Assembly (NCBI GenBank): GCA_902805555.1
Contig: CADCSY010000092.1
Coordinates: forward strand, 3,006-67,005
Source: an uncultured Acidimicrobiales bacterium
Lineage (GTDB): Bacteria; Actinomycetota; Acidimicrobiia; Acidimicrobiales; CADCSY01
Length of the DNA stretch: 64,000 bases
Direction of reading: 5' to 3'
Each line of letters begins with the position of its first letter. Position 1 is the stretch's first letter. The position numbers and the translations under genes were made by a program. This document shows, in pieces, positions 50,576-59,574 of the stretch. Below the pieces are notes generated by a model, which saw only the letters and a list, made by a program, of their open reading frames with translations, made no database searches and was not told the DNA's origin.

Positions 50576-51232
50576 ATCGCCGCCCGAGCCCCCCGCCCCA
50601 AGCCGCCCCCGTCGACGCTCGTCCTGCTGGTCCGCCACGGCCAGACGCCGACCACGGGCAAGACGCTGCCCGGCCGGGCGCCGGGCCTGCACCTGGCGGA
50701 GAGCGGCGTGGCCCAGGCCGAAGCCGTGGCCGAGCGGCTCGCCGCGCTGAAGCGGGTCGATGCGGTGTACGCGTCGCCGCTCGAGCGGACGAGGGAGACC
50801 GCGAAGCCGATCGGCAAGGCGAGAGGCGTGCGGGTGGCGATCGACCGTGGGCTCCTCGAGTGCGACTTCGGCGAGTGGACCGGTGGTGAGCTCAAGGCGC
50901 TGTCGAAGCTGCCGGCGTGGACGACGGTCCAGCGCTACCCCAGCGGCTTCCGGTTCCCGGGCGGCGAGTCCTTCGCCGAGATGCAGGCACGCATCACCGG
51001 CTCGCTGGCGGCACTGGTCGAGCGCCATGCCGGCGGCGTCGTCGTCGCCGTCTCCCACGCCGACCCGATCAAGGCGGCTGTCGCCTCCGCCCTCGGGACC
51101 CACCTCGACCTGTTCCAGCGGATCGTCATCTCCCCGTGCTCGGTCACAGCCATCAGCTACGGCCCGTCCGGGCCGACCGTGCTCACCGTGAACTCCGTCA
51201 CCGGGCAGCTCAGCGAGCTGGCGCCGTCGTGA
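50576..51232 (+). CDS. Histidine phosphatase family protein (MSMEG_4193-like), no usual start codon
   Basis: LVLLVRHGQTPTTGKTLPGR is the RHG phosphohistidine motif, GLLECDFGEWTG holds the acid, and VVVAVSHADPIKAAV the second His. The motif starts before the first in-frame ATG or GTG (50708), and the frame is open back to a stop at 50564-50566. No ATG, GTG or TTG occurs in the gap; ATC 50576, six bases after TAGGTT, is the best candidate. Together with the next two genes it is a set conserved in actinobacteria near mycothiol genes. An upstream sequence error is possible. Confidence 0.8.
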   Translation: MAARAPRPKPPPSTLVLLVRHGQTPTTGKTLPGRAPGLHLAESGVAQAEAVAERLAALKRVDAVYASPLERTRETAKPIGKARGVRVAIDRGLLECDFGEWTGGELKALSKLPAWTTVQRYPSGFRFPGGESFAEMQARITGSLAALVERHAGGVVVAVSHADPIKAAVASALGTHLDLFQRIVISPCSVTAISYGPSGPTVLTVNSVTGQLSELAPS

Positions 51233-51299
51233 CCGGACCCCACCGCCCCACGCCGGGCCCGGGCCCGCTCGTCGGAGCCGCAGGCGAGGTGGGCCCGAC

Positions 51300-51821
51300 G
51301 TGAGCAGCTCGTTCGACCTCACCGAGGTCGACCGGTTCACCGCCGGCGCCGTCGGGCCCCCCGGTGCCCGGGTCTTCTACCTGCAGGCGGTGGCCGGCAC
51401 CCAGGTCGTGACGCTGCGGCTCGAGAAGGCCCAGGTGGCGGCCATGGCCCAGTACCTCTCGGAGATGCTCGTCGACCTCGCCACGCCCGCCCCAGGCGAG
51501 GTGCCGGGGGACCTCGAGCTCGTGGAGCCGGTCGTCGCGGAGTGGATCGTCGGCCAGCTGGGCGTGGTGTTCGACGATGACCGCGACCGGCTCCTCATCA
51601 GGGCCGAGGAGGTGGGTGAGCTCGACGAGGAGGGTGAGCCGATCCCCGACCCCGACGCCGGCGTGGCCCGGTTCACCCTCACGCGCGGGCAGGTCGTGGG
51701 GTTCGTCGTGCGGGCCGCCACACTGGTCGCTGCCGGCCGCCCGCCGTGCCCGCTCTGCGGGCGACCGCTCGACCCCGAAGGCCACGTGTGCATCAAGACG
51801 AACGGGCACAAGCCGCACTGA
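51300..51821 (+). CDS. DUF3090 family protein
   Basis: 173 residues. ARVFYLQAVAGTQVVTLRLEKAQVAAMAQYL and FTLTRGQVVGFVVRAATLVAAGRPPCPLCGRPLDPEGHVC match DUF3090, with a CxxC...HxC zinc-like tail. In mycobacteria and Streptomyces it lies beside a histidine phosphatase and an SCO1664-type gene, as here. Function unknown. GTG 51300. Confidence 0.9.
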   Translation: MSSSFDLTEVDRFTAGAVGPPGARVFYLQAVAGTQVVTLRLEKAQVAAMAQYLSEMLVDLATPAPGEVPGDLELVEPVVAEWIVGQLGVVFDDDRDRLLIRAEEVGELDEEGEPIPDPDAGVARFTLTRGQVVGFVVRAATLVAAGRPPCPLCGRPLDPEGHVCIKTNGHKPH

Positions 51822-51823
51822 CG

Positions 51824-52504
51824 TTGCTCCGCGAGGGCGAGCTCGAGATCAAGGGCCGCATGCCGTGGAGCTCCAACGGCACCTACCTCGTCGGCGTCAC
51901 CTGCGGTGCCGACACCGGCTTCGCCGTCTACAAGCCCGGTCGCGGGGAGCGCCCCCTCTGGGACTTCCCCCGCGGGCTGTACCGGCGGGAGGCGGCCGCC
52001 TGGGTCCTCTCCGAGCTGCTCGGGTGGGGGCTCGTGCCGGAGACGGTCGTGCGTGACGGCCCGCTGGGCGAGGGCTCCGTGCAGCGCTTCGTGGAGGCCG
52101 ACTTCGAGCAGCACTACTTCACGCTCGTGGAGGACGAGTCCACCCACGACACGTTCCGCGCCATGGCTGCGTTCGACATCGTGGCCAACAACACCGACCG
52201 CAAGTCGGGCCACTGCCTCCGCTCCCCTGCGGACGGTCGCATCTACGGGATCGACAACGGGTTGTGCTTCCACCCCGACCCGAAGGTCCGCACCGTGATC
52301 TGGGAGTTCGGCGGCGAGCCCATCGCCCCGGCCCTCCTCGAGGACCTCAGGCGGCTCCCGTCCGTGCTGCCGGGCGACCTGACCCCGCTGCTCGACCAGG
52401 AGGAGCTCGACGGGGTGGCGGCGAGGGCGGAGCGGCTGGTCCGGCACGGCGAGCTCCCGGAGGCCGATCCCTCGGGCCGCTGCTACCCCTGGCCCCTCGT
52501 CTGA
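51824..52504 (+). CDS. SCO1664 family protein (PI3/4-kinase-like fold)
   Basis: 226 residues. TTG 51824, two bases after the DUF3090 stop, gives LLREGELEIKGRMP, the family start. NGTYLVGVTCGADTGFAVYKPGRGERPLWDFP is the ATP/Lys part, DIVANNTDRKSGHCL the catalytic segment (D-x3-N-x-D-R) and IYGIDNGLCFH the metal site. HipA/PI-kinase-like fold; probably phosphorylates a small molecule or protein. Third gene of the set. Confidence 0.85.
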   Translation: MLREGELEIKGRMPWSSNGTYLVGVTCGADTGFAVYKPGRGERPLWDFPRGLYRREAAAWVLSELLGWGLVPETVVRDGPLGEGSVQRFVEADFEQHYFTLVEDESTHDTFRAMAAFDIVANNTDRKSGHCLRSPADGRIYGIDNGLCFHPDPKVRTVIWEFGGEPIAPALLEDLRRLPSVLPGDLTPLLDQEELDGVAARAERLVRHGELPEADPSGRCYPWPLV

Positions 52505-52537
52505 GCCCGGAGGCGCCCGACGCCCGACCTCCGTGGG

Positions 52538-53848
52538 TCAGCCGACGCGGCCGAGGACCCGGTCCGTGTACGCGTTGGCGAACGTGCCCTCGGGGTCGAG
52601 CCGGCGGCGGACCGCCTGCGCCTCGTCCCACCCCGGGTACCGGGGAGCGAGGGTGGCCGCCGTCTGGTGGTGGAGCTTGCCCCAGTGGGGCCTCCCCCCG
52701 ACGCCGTCCATGATGTCCTCGACGGCGCCGAAGTACTCGGCGTGGTCCATGCCCTGGTACATGTGGACCGCCACGTAGCAGGTGTCCCGCCCCGAGGACG
52801 GGCTGAGGGGGATGTCGTCTGCGGCGACGAAGCGCACCTCCACCGGGAAGCTGATGAGGAGGCCGCGGCGCTTCACCATGTCCCGCAGCTCGCGCACCAC
52901 CTGCGCCCCCGCCGCCCGGGGCACGGCGTACTCCATCTCGTAGAACCTGACGTAGCGGGGGCTGGCGAACACCTTGTCGCTGCGGTCGACGTACTCCACG
53001 CGCCCGGTGGAGGGGATGGCCCGGGTCAGGCGGGGGATGGACTCAGGGCGGCGGCGACCGAAGCGACAGGCGGCGCCGAAGGCGAGGTTGGCCAGCAGCA
53101 CGTCGTCCCGGAACGAGTGCCACCTCGATCGTGGCGCCCGCTCGCGGTCGGTGCGGTTGTTCGTCTTGGTCAGCGCCCAGCCGGTGTGGGGCACCCAGTA
53201 GAACTCGAAGTGGTCGGCCCCCGAGACGTGGTCGTCGAGCGCCTCGAGCACGGCGTCGACGCGGAGTGGCTCCTCCACCACGTGCAGGTCGAAGGCGGGG
53301 ACGGTGGCGAGGGTGACGGTCGACATGAGCCCGAGGGCGCCCACACCGACCCGCGCTGCCTTGAACACCTCGGGCTCCTCGTCCGCCGAGCACTCGACGA
53401 TCGACCCGTCGCCGGTGACGAGGCGCATGCCGCGCACCTGCGTGGCGAGGTTGCCGAGCCGCTCACCCGTGCCGTGGGTGGCGGTGGAGATGGCGCCCGC
53501 CACGGTCTGGTAGGCGATGTCGCCGAGGTTCGGCAGCGCCAGGCCGGAGGTGGCGAGGGTCGCGTTGAGGGCGGAGAGGGTCATGCCCGCCTGCACCGTG
53601 ACGAGCCCCGCGGGCCGGTCGATGCGCACGACGCTGCCGTAGCGACCGGGGCGGACGAGGTGCCCATCGGTCAGGGCGGCGCCCGTGAAGCTGTGGCCGG
53701 ACCCGACCATCTTCACCCGCTCGCCCCGGCCGGCCGCCAGCTTGACGACGGCAGCGAGCTCGTCCTCGGAGGAGGGCTCGTGGACCTCGCTCGGCACGCA
53801 CGCCTGGTTCCCGGCCCAGTTCCGCCACCGCACCTTCGTCGACCTCAT
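52538..53848 (-). CDS. FAD-linked sugar-lactone oxidase (D-arabinono-1,4-lactone oxidase type)
   Basis: 436 residues. MVGSGHSFTGAALTDG is the FAD (VAO/PCMH) site, ATHGTGERLGNL the second flavin motif; the C-terminal ALO domain has the HWGKLHH motif. Oxidises sugar lactones or alditols with O2 or another acceptor. TAACCT six bases before ATG 53848 indicates a leaderless transcript. Confidence 0.9.
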   Translation of the reverse strand: MRSTKVRWRNWAGNQACVPSEVHEPSSEDELAAVVKLAAGRGERVKMVGSGHSFTGAALTDGHLVRPGRYGSVVRIDRPAGLVTVQAGMTLSALNATLATSGLALPNLGDIAYQTVAGAISTATHGTGERLGNLATQVRGMRLVTGDGSIVECSADEEPEVFKAARVGVGALGLMSTVTLATVPAFDLHVVEEPLRVDAVLEALDDHVSGADHFEFYWVPHTGWALTKTNNRTDRERAPRSRWHSFRDDVLLANLAFGAACRFGRRRPESIPRLTRAIPSTGRVEYVDRSDKVFASPRYVRFYEMEYAVPRAAGAQVVRELRDMVKRRGLLISFPVEVRFVAADDIPLSPSSGRDTCYVAVHMYQGMDHAEYFGAVEDIMDGVGGRPHWGKLHHQTAATLAPRYPGWDEAQAVRRRLDPEGTFANAYTDRVLGRVG

Positions 53849-53854
53849 CGCCGC

Positions 53855-53860
53855 AGGTTA
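53855..53860 (-). promoter_or_regulatory. Candidate -10 (TAACCT), leaderless
   Basis: TAACCT on the minus strand six bases before ATG 53848. Confidence 0.45.
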
Positions 53861-53911
53861 CGTGCAGGAGCACCGCTGCGCAGCGGGCCGGACAGCCGTG
53901 GGCGCGGACGA

Positions 53912-53931
53912 CCCCCGGCTGCAGCCGGGGG
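53912..53931 (-). terminator. Perfect hairpin after etfA
   Basis: CCCCCGGC-TGCA-GCCGGGGG, an eight-base stem with a four-base loop, 43 bases after the etfA stop. No T-run follows, common in high-GC genomes. Confidence 0.5.
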
Positions 53932-53973
53932 CCGTGGCACTCGTCGTCCGGGGACCGGGGTGGCCCTCCGCGG

Positions 53974-54927
53974 CTAGCGGCCCTGCAGCGCCTCGATCAG
54001 CTTGGGAACGACCTTGTGGACGTCGCCGACGATGCCGAGGTCGGCGATGCCGAAGATCGGGGCCTCGGGGTCCTTGTTGATGGCGATGATGGTCTTCGAG
54101 CCCTTCATGCCGACCATGTGCTGGGTGGCGCCCGAGATGCCGACGGCGATGTAGACGTTCGGCTTGACGACCTTGCCGGTCTGGCCGACCTGGTAGCTGT
54201 AGGGCACCCAACCGGCGTCGACGATGGCTCGGCTGGCGCCGGGCGCACCCTTCAGCAGCTTGGCCAGGCTCTCGACCATGTCGTACTTCGCGGCCTCGCC
54301 GAGCCCGCGGCCCCCGGCGACCACGAGGGCGGCCTCGTCGAGGATCGGCCCGGAGTGCTCCTCGACGTGGCGCTCGTGCACGGTGACCTGACCCTGCTCG
54401 GTCGGCTCGGCCGCCACGACCTGGGCGGTGGCGGCACCGCCGGGCTCGGCCGCGAACGACTTCGGCCGGAAGCTGGCCAGGTGCGGGGGCTCGCAGCGGA
54501 ACGCGGTGGTCAGGTTGGTGCTGCCACCGAAGATCGACGAGGTCACCCGGACCTCGTCGCCCTCCACGCTGATGTCGTTGTTGTTGGTGAGCACCGGGCG
54601 GTCGAGCGCCACCGACAGGCGGGCGAGGACGTCACGGCCGTCGTAGGTGGAGCCGAACATGATGAGGTCGGGCGCGTTGCCCGCCTGCACCTGCGCGGCC
54701 ATGGCCGAGGCGACGGGGATCCCCTGCAGGCCCTCGGTCGCCACGCTGTAGACGGTGCTGACCCCGTACTGGCCGAGCTCAGCGGCCACTGCCTCGGCGT
54801 TCTCACCGGCGTAGAACGCCTCGACCTTGTCGGCCAGGCTGCGGGCCTTGGTGAGCAGCTCGAGGGTGATCGACGACGGCTTGTCGGCTCCCACCTCGGC
54901 GTGGACCCAGATCGTGTTGAGAGCCAT
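53974..54927 (-). CDS. etfA: Electron transfer flavoprotein alpha subunit
   Basis: 317 residues. The C-terminal FAD domain has [35 protein letters not shown] and [16 protein letters not shown], all EtfA signatures. Accepts electrons from acyl-CoA dehydrogenases and passes them to the quinone pool. Two bases separate it from etfB. Confidence 0.96.
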   Translation of the reverse strand: MALNTIWVHAEVGADKPSSITLELLTKARSLADKVEAFYAGENAEAVAAELGQYGVSTVYSVATEGLQGIPVASAMAAQVQAGNAPDLIMFGSTYDGRDVLARLSVALDRPVLTNNNDISVEGDEVRVTSSIFGGSTNLTTAFRCEPPHLASFRPKSFAAEPGGAATAQVVAAEPTEQGQVTVHERHVEEHSGPILDEAALVVAGGRGLGEAAKYDMVESLAKLLKGAPGASRAIVDAGWVPYSYQVGQTGKVVKPNVYIAVGISGATQHMVGMKGSKTIIAINKDPEAPIFGIADLGIVGDVHKVVPKLIEALQGR

Positions 54928-54929
54928 GG

Positions 54930-55709
54930 TCAGAGCACCTTCTGCGTCTCGAGGAACTGGACGATCTTGAGGTGCGACTCGCCGTCGTCCTCGACGATCT
55001 CGCCTGCCTGGCGCTCCTCCGCCGCGGTGACGGCCACGATCTCCTGGCGGGCGCCCGCTTCGCCGACCTGGTCGGCGCCGAGGCCGAGGTCGGCGACGGT
55101 GATGGTGTCGACGGGCTTGGACTTCGCCGCCATGATCCCCTTGAACGACGGGTACCGGGGCTCGACGACGCCGGCCGTCACCGAGATGAGCGCCGGGAGG
55201 GGGGCGGAGACCTCGTCGTAGCCGGCCTCGGTCTGGCGGTCCACCTTGGCGGTGCCGTCGGCGATCTCGATGCTCTTTGCGAAGGTGATCGACGGGAAGC
55301 CGAGGAGGGCGGCGATCTGCTCGGGCACCGTGCCCGTGTAGCCGTCGCTCGACTCGGTGGCGGCGATGACGAGCTCGGGCTCGGCCCGCTTGATGGCGGC
55401 GGCGAGGACCTTGGCGGTGCCGAGGGCGTCGGAGCCGGCGAGCGACGGGTCGCTCACGAGGATCGCCTTGGCGGCGCCCATGGCGAGGCCGGTGCGCAGG
55501 CCGGACGACTCGTTGTTCGGCGCCATGGAGACGAGGGTGACGTCACCGCCGCCGGCAGCCGTGACGAGCTGGAGCGCCATCTCCACGCCATAGGCGTCGG
55601 AGTCGTCGAGGATGAGCTTGCCATCGCGCTTCAGGTAGTTCGTCGAGGGATCGAGGGCGCCCGGCGTCGCCGGGTCGGGGATCTGCTTCACGCAGACGAC
55701 GACGTTCAT
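54930..55709 (-). CDS. etfB: Electron transfer flavoprotein beta subunit
   Basis: 259 residues. NVVVCVKQIPDPATPG, DAYGVEMALQL and TESSDGYTGTVPEQIAALLG are EtfB signatures, including the AMP-binding loop. First gene of etfBA; GGGGAGG before ATG 55709 gives a normal ribosome site. Confidence 0.96.
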   Translation of the reverse strand: MNVVVCVKQIPDPATPGALDPSTNYLKRDGKLILDDSDAYGVEMALQLVTAAGGGDVTLVSMAPNNESSGLRTGLAMGAAKAILVSDPSLAGSDALGTAKVLAAAIKRAEPELVIAATESSDGYTGTVPEQIAALLGFPSITFAKSIEIADGTAKVDRQTEAGYDEVSAPLPALISVTAGVVEPRYPSFKGIMAAKSKPVDTITVADLGLGADQVGEAGARQEIVAVTAAEERQAGEIVEDDGESHLKIVQFLETQKVL

Positions 55710-55794
55710 GGGGCCATCCTCCCCTCCGGGGCCGGACGTGCCAAATCCTGCCGGCGGGCCCGAGGCCCCCGGACGGCGCCCCGGGACGCGCTGG

Positions 55795-55800
55795 TAGGTT
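55795..55800 (+). promoter_or_regulatory. Candidate -10 (TAGGTT), leaderless
   Basis: TAGGTT seven bases before TTG 55808 without a ribosome binding site. Confidence 0.5.
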
Positions 55801-55807
55801 CCCGCGC

Positions 55808-56722
55808 TTGCGCCTCCTCTTCATCGTGAACTCCTCGGCGTCCTCGGTGACGGCGAGGGGGCGGGTGGTGATCCAGAAGGCCCTGGCCGCCGACCACGAC
55901 GTGACGCTGGCGGAGACGAGCCGGCGCGGCCACGCCACCCGCCTGGCGCAGGGCGCGGCCAACGTCGGGGTCGAGGTGGTGGCGGTGCTCGGCGGCGACG
56001 GGACCCTCAACGAGGCCGCCAACGGCCTGGCCGGCACCGAGACGGCCCTCGCGGTCCTGCCCGGCGGCTCCACCAACGTCTTCGCCCGGACGATGGGCCT
56101 GCCGAACGACCCGATCGAGGCCACCGGGGACCTGCTCGGGGCGCTCGCCAGGGGTGCGGTCGAACCCGTCGGGCTCGGGTCCGTGAACGGCCGGTACTTC
56201 CTGTTCCACGTCGGCCTCGGCTTCGACGCCGAGGTGGTGCGCCAGGTGGAGCGGCGGTCGGCGCTGAAGCGCTACGCCGGGCACCCCCTCTTCGTGTACG
56301 CCGGCTTCACCTCCTGGTTCCGGCACTACGACCGGTCCCGGCCCCGCTTCGCCGTCCACCACGAGGACGGCAGCGTCGTGGACGACGGCCGCTTCGCCCT
56401 CGTCCTCAACACGAACCCGTACACCTACCTGGGCAACCGACCCCTGCAGGTGGCGCCCGAGGCGACCCTCGAGCGTGGCCTCGCCTCCCTCACCCTACGG
56501 ACGCTGGCGCTGCCGACCTTCGCCACCGTGATCGTCTCGGTGCTCGGCACCGGGCATCGGGCCAGGGCCCACCGCCTCGTCGACTACCGCAGCGACGTCG
56601 GCGGGCTGCGGGTGGTCGGCCACGGCCCGTTCCCCTACCAGGTCGACGGCGACTTCCTCGGCGAGACGAGCGAGCTCCACCTCCGCCACGAGCGCGACAT
56701 CCTCCGCCTCGTCCGCCCGTAG
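55808..56722 (+). CDS. Diacylglycerol kinase-family lipid kinase
   Basis: 304 residues. LLFIVNSSASS, VLGGDGTLNEAANGL (GGDGT ATP motif) and PGGSTNVFARTMGLP are signatures of the DagK/YegS group. It phosphorylates diacylglycerol or a related lipid. TTG 55808 start fits the -10 spacing. Confidence 0.92.
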   Translation: MRLLFIVNSSASSVTARGRVVIQKALAADHDVTLAETSRRGHATRLAQGAANVGVEVVAVLGGDGTLNEAANGLAGTETALAVLPGGSTNVFARTMGLPNDPIEATGDLLGALARGAVEPVGLGSVNGRYFLFHVGLGFDAEVVRQVERRSALKRYAGHPLFVYAGFTSWFRHYDRSRPRFAVHHEDGSVVDDGRFALVLNTNPYTYLGNRPLQVAPEATLERGLASLTLRTLALPTFATVIVSVLGTGHRARAHRLVDYRSDVGGLRVVGHGPFPYQVDGDFLGETSELHLRHERDILRLVRP

Positions 56723-56788
56723 GGCGGCGACGGGAGGCCGCCCGTAGGGCGGCGACGGGCAGGCCGCCGACAGGGCGGCAAACGTGCG
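56711..56788. repeat. Two and a half 26-bp repeats with hairpin
   Basis: Units at 56711-56736 and 56737-56762 are nearly identical and each has CCGCCC-GTA-GGGCGG; a third at 56763 is diverged. The lipid-kinase stop codon TAG lies in the first hairpin loop. May act as terminator for the lipid kinase. Confidence 0.65.
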
Positions 56789-56924
56789 GCGCCCGTGGCG
56801 CGACGGCGGACCAGGCAGCTCGTCGACCGGCGCCGGGCCCCCGCCCGGAGGGGCGGCACCAGCACGCTCCGTGCGGTTCGAGGGGGCCAGCACGGACCCG
56901 GAGCCGGACCCGGAGCCGATGGGG

Positions 56925-57611
56925 CTAGCGGCCCAGGGCGGCGAGGGCGGCGTCGGGGACGTTGGTCACGATGGCGTCGACCCCGAGCGCGGCGAGCTGG
57001 CGGATGCGGTCCGGGTCGTCCACCGTCCAGGTGTTCACCCGCAGCCCGGCGGCGTGGGCGAGGTCGACGAGGTGTGGGGTGACGGCCCCGTGGTGCGGGT
57101 GCACCGCAGTGTGGCCTCGGCGCCGGGCCCGGTCGACGAAGCGGCCGGCCACGTCGGCGTCGGGGCCGAACGTGGCGAGCGCACCCGTGGGGACGGCCGG
57201 GTCGAGGGCCCGCACGCGATCGACGTCGGCGAGGTTGAACGAGGAGACGATGGCCCGCACACCAAGCGGCGCAAGGATCGGGACGACCGCCTCTGCCAGG
57301 ACGAGAGCCGGATCGTGGTCGGGATCCCGGGGCCAGTTCTTGATCTCGACGTTGACCACCAGGTCGCCGCACGCGGCGAGCGCGTCGGGCAGCGAGGGGA
57401 CGTGGTCGGGGAGGTCGGCCGTGGCGACCTCGCACAGGAGCCGACCGTCGGCCAGGTGGGCGTCGTGGTGCACCGCCATGCCCCCGTCGAGCGTGCGCCG
57501 CACGTCGAGCTCGATGCCGTCGGCCCCCATCGCCACGGCCGTCTCGAAGGCCAGCAGCGTGTTCTCGGGCGCCACCGCGCTGGCGCCCCTGTGGGCGAAG
57601 ACGAGGGTCAT
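56925..57611 (-). CDS. Glycerophosphodiester phosphodiesterase
   Basis: 228 residues. FAHRGASAVAPENTLLAFE and GIELDVRRTLDGGMAVHHD are the GDPD catalytic and metal motifs; VNVEIKNWP adds a third. Hydrolyses glycerophosphodiesters to glycerol-3-phosphate. ATG 57611 is favoured over 57617 because GAGGAG lies six bases before it and directly touches the other. Confidence 0.92.
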   Translation of the reverse strand: MTLVFAHRGASAVAPENTLLAFETAVAMGADGIELDVRRTLDGGMAVHHDAHLADGRLLCEVATADLPDHVPSLPDALAACGDLVVNVEIKNWPRDPDHDPALVLAEAVVPILAPLGVRAIVSSFNLADVDRVRALDPAVPTGALATFGPDADVAGRFVDRARRRGHTAVHPHHGAVTPHLVDLAHAAGLRVNTWTVDDPDRIRQLAALGVDAIVTNVPDAALAALGR

Positions 57612-57658
57612 CTGCATCTCCTCGGTGACGAGAACGTGAAGACGACGTGACGAGACCC

Positions 57659-57687
57659 TTGTGGTCGCACCTCGTCATCGGTACGCT
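57659..57687 (+). promoter_or_regulatory. Promoter of whiB
   Basis: TTGTGG (57659-57664), 17-base spacer, TACGCT (57682-57687). One of the clearest -35/-10 pairs in the window. The leader to GTG 57782 is about 85 bases. Confidence 0.6.
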
Positions 57688-57732
57688 GCGTGAGCCAAAC
57701 GGCTTCGTGCGGGTGAGTCGAGCCGCCCAGCA

Positions 57733-57748
57733 TGTGAACGAAGTCACG
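57733..57748 (+). promoter_or_regulatory. CRP-like site in whiB leader
   Basis: TGTGA-ACGAAG-TCACG matches the CRP consensus TGTGA-N6-TCACA at nine of ten positions. Mycobacterial whiB1 is also controlled by a CRP protein. Here the site lies downstream of the -10, so it may block, or serve a second start. Confidence 0.55.
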
Positions 57749-57781
57749 ACAGCTCCCCGAGCCATCCTGAAAGGCGCCACC

Positions 57782-58081
57782 GTGGCCCTCACCCTGACCT
57801 CCGACGTGTCCGACCACGCCGCCGAGTGGCGAGACCGCGCCGCATGCCGCAGCACCGACCCCGACCTCTTCTTCCCGGTCGGGACCACGGGCCCCGCCAT
57901 CTCCCAGATCGAGTCGGCGAAGGCCGTGTGCCGCACGTGCCCCTCGCTCGACCCGTGCCTCGAGTTCGCGCTGGCCACCAACCAGGACTCCGGGGTGTGG
58001 GGGGCGACCTCGGAGGAGGAGCGGCGCAAGCTGCGTCGCCAGTGGCTCGCCCGCCGCCGCCAGGCCGCCGCCACCGCCTGA
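57782..58081 (+). CDS. whiB1: WhiB family [4Fe-4S] regulator (WhiB1-like)
   Basis: 99 residues. RAACRSTDPDLFFPVG, AVCRTCPSLDPCLEF give four cluster Cys (C, CxxC, C), and DSGVWGATSEEERRKLRRQ is the glycine turn with basic tail. Close to WhiB1 of mycobacteria, which binds NO and SigA. GTG 57782 has GAAAGG eight bases upstream; the open frame starting at 57647 is not needed. Next to pdtaS as in mycobacteria. Confidence 0.93.
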   Translation: MALTLTSDVSDHAAEWRDRAACRSTDPDLFFPVGTTGPAISQIESAKAVCRTCPSLDPCLEFALATNQDSGVWGATSEEERRKLRRQWLARRRQAAATA

Positions 58082-58086
58082 GCACC

Positions 58087-59574
58087 TCACCCGGCGCCGC
58101 CGATGAGCGGCACGGTGATCTCGATCTCGGTCCCTGCGGTCGGCCCCGACCCGTCGCTCCGGCCCCGCATCACGATCGACCCCTCGATCTGGCTCGTCAC
58201 CAGGCTCCGCACGATCGAGAGCCCGAGGCCCCTCGACTGGTCGATGGAGAAGCCCTCGGGGAGTCCGACGCCGTCGTCGACCACCCTGAGCACGAGCTGG
58301 GTGCCGTCGTTCGACAGCGTGACGACGACCCGCCCCCCGTCCGCCGCCCGGGACGGTGGGAAGGCGTGGTCGACGGTGTTCTGGAGCAGCTCGTTGAGCA
58401 CCACCGCCAGCGGGGTGGCGATCCGAGCGGGGAGCTTGCCGGCGTCACCCTCCACTGCGATCGTGATCGGGTGCTCGGGCGAGAGCAGCCCCTCCTCGAC
58501 CATCCGCACGAGTGGCCGCACGATCTCGCTGAAGGGCAGCTCGTCCCCGACCTCGCGCGACAGCGTCTCGTGCACCAGGGCGATGGCGCGGATGCGCCGC
58601 ACCGACTCCTCGATCGCGCCCTTCGCCTCGGGGGACTCCAGCCGGCGGCCCTGGAGCCGCAGCAGCGAGGAGATCGTCTGGAGGTTGTTCTTCACGCGGT
58701 GGTGGATCTCGCGGATGGTCGCGTCCATCGAGATGAGCAACCGGTCGCGCCGTCGCAGCTCCGAGATGTCGCGCATGAGCACGAGCGCGCCGGTCACCGT
58801 CCCCTCGTCGAGCATCGGCAGGCAGCGGACGAGGACCGTGACCTCCGGCCCCCGCTCGATCTCCTCGGTGACGGGGGCGCCGATCGCGAAGCTCGTGCGC
58901 ACCGCCACCTCGTCCAACCCGAGCTCGCTCAGCTTCATCCCCTCGGCGTTGGCGTGCACGCCGATGCGGTGCAGCGCCGACACCGCGTTCGGGGAGGCGT
59001 ACTCGACCCGGCCGTCGCGGTCGAGCACGACCGCGCCGTCACCCACCCTGGGCGCCTCCTCGGAGGCGTCCTCGGCCCCGAAGGGGAACTCGCCGGTGGT
59101 GATCATGCGGGCGAAGCGGTTGAAGACCTCGACGTACATCGCCTCGAGCTCCCCGGGCTGGCGGCCGATCGTGGGCGCGGACTCCCGGGTGACCACGCCG
59201 ACGACCTCCCCCTCGAGGCGGACGGGGATCGCGAGCACCGACACCCGCTCGTGCAGGACGGAGAGGTTCATCTCGCCCTCCACGATCCGCCCGCCCCGCA
59301 TGGCCCGCCCCACGAGCGGGCGCTCGGCCTCGTCGAACACGGCGCCGACGAAGTCGCTCCGGTACAGCGTCTGGTTCGTGGTCGGGCGGATCTGGCCGAA
59401 GACGACGAAGCGACGCCCGTGCGGGAGCAGGGAGGTGTCGGGCACCAGCAGGAGCAGGTCGGCGAAGCACAGGTCGGCGAGGGGGCCCCACGACGCCACC
59501 AGGCGCTGCAGGTGGCCGACCTGGGCGTAGGACAGCCCGGTGTGCAGCCGTGCCAGCTCGGCGACCGTCGCCAT
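58087..59574 (-). CDS. pdtaS: Sensor histidine kinase, HisKA_2 type (PdtaS-like)
   Basis: 495 residues. N-terminal GAF-like sensor (about 20-165), PAS (about 170-275), then EIHHRVKNNLQTISSLLRLQ (H291/H292, HisKA_2) and an ATPase domain with LLQNTVDHAF, DDGVGLP and RGLGLSIVRSL. No membrane segment. PdtaS signals to the RNA-binding response regulator PdtaR, not present here. Order whiB1-pdtaS is as in mycobacteria. Confidence 0.93.
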   Translation of the reverse strand: MATVAELARLHTGLSYAQVGHLQRLVASWGPLADLCFADLLLLVPDTSLLPHGRRFVVFGQIRPTTNQTLYRSDFVGAVFDEAERPLVGRAMRGGRIVEGEMNLSVLHERVSVLAIPVRLEGEVVGVVTRESAPTIGRQPGELEAMYVEVFNRFARMITTGEFPFGAEDASEEAPRVGDGAVVLDRDGRVEYASPNAVSALHRIGVHANAEGMKLSELGLDEVAVRTSFAIGAPVTEEIERGPEVTVLVRCLPMLDEGTVTGALVLMRDISELRRRDRLLISMDATIREIHHRVKNNLQTISSLLRLQGRRLESPEAKGAIEESVRRIRAIALVHETLSREVGDELPFSEIVRPLVRMVEEGLLSPEHPITIAVEGDAGKLPARIATPLAVVLNELLQNTVDHAFPPSRAADGGRVVVTLSNDGTQLVLRVVDDGVGLPEGFSIDQSRGLGLSIVRSLVTSQIEGSIVMRGRSDGSGPTAGTEIEITVPLIGGAG

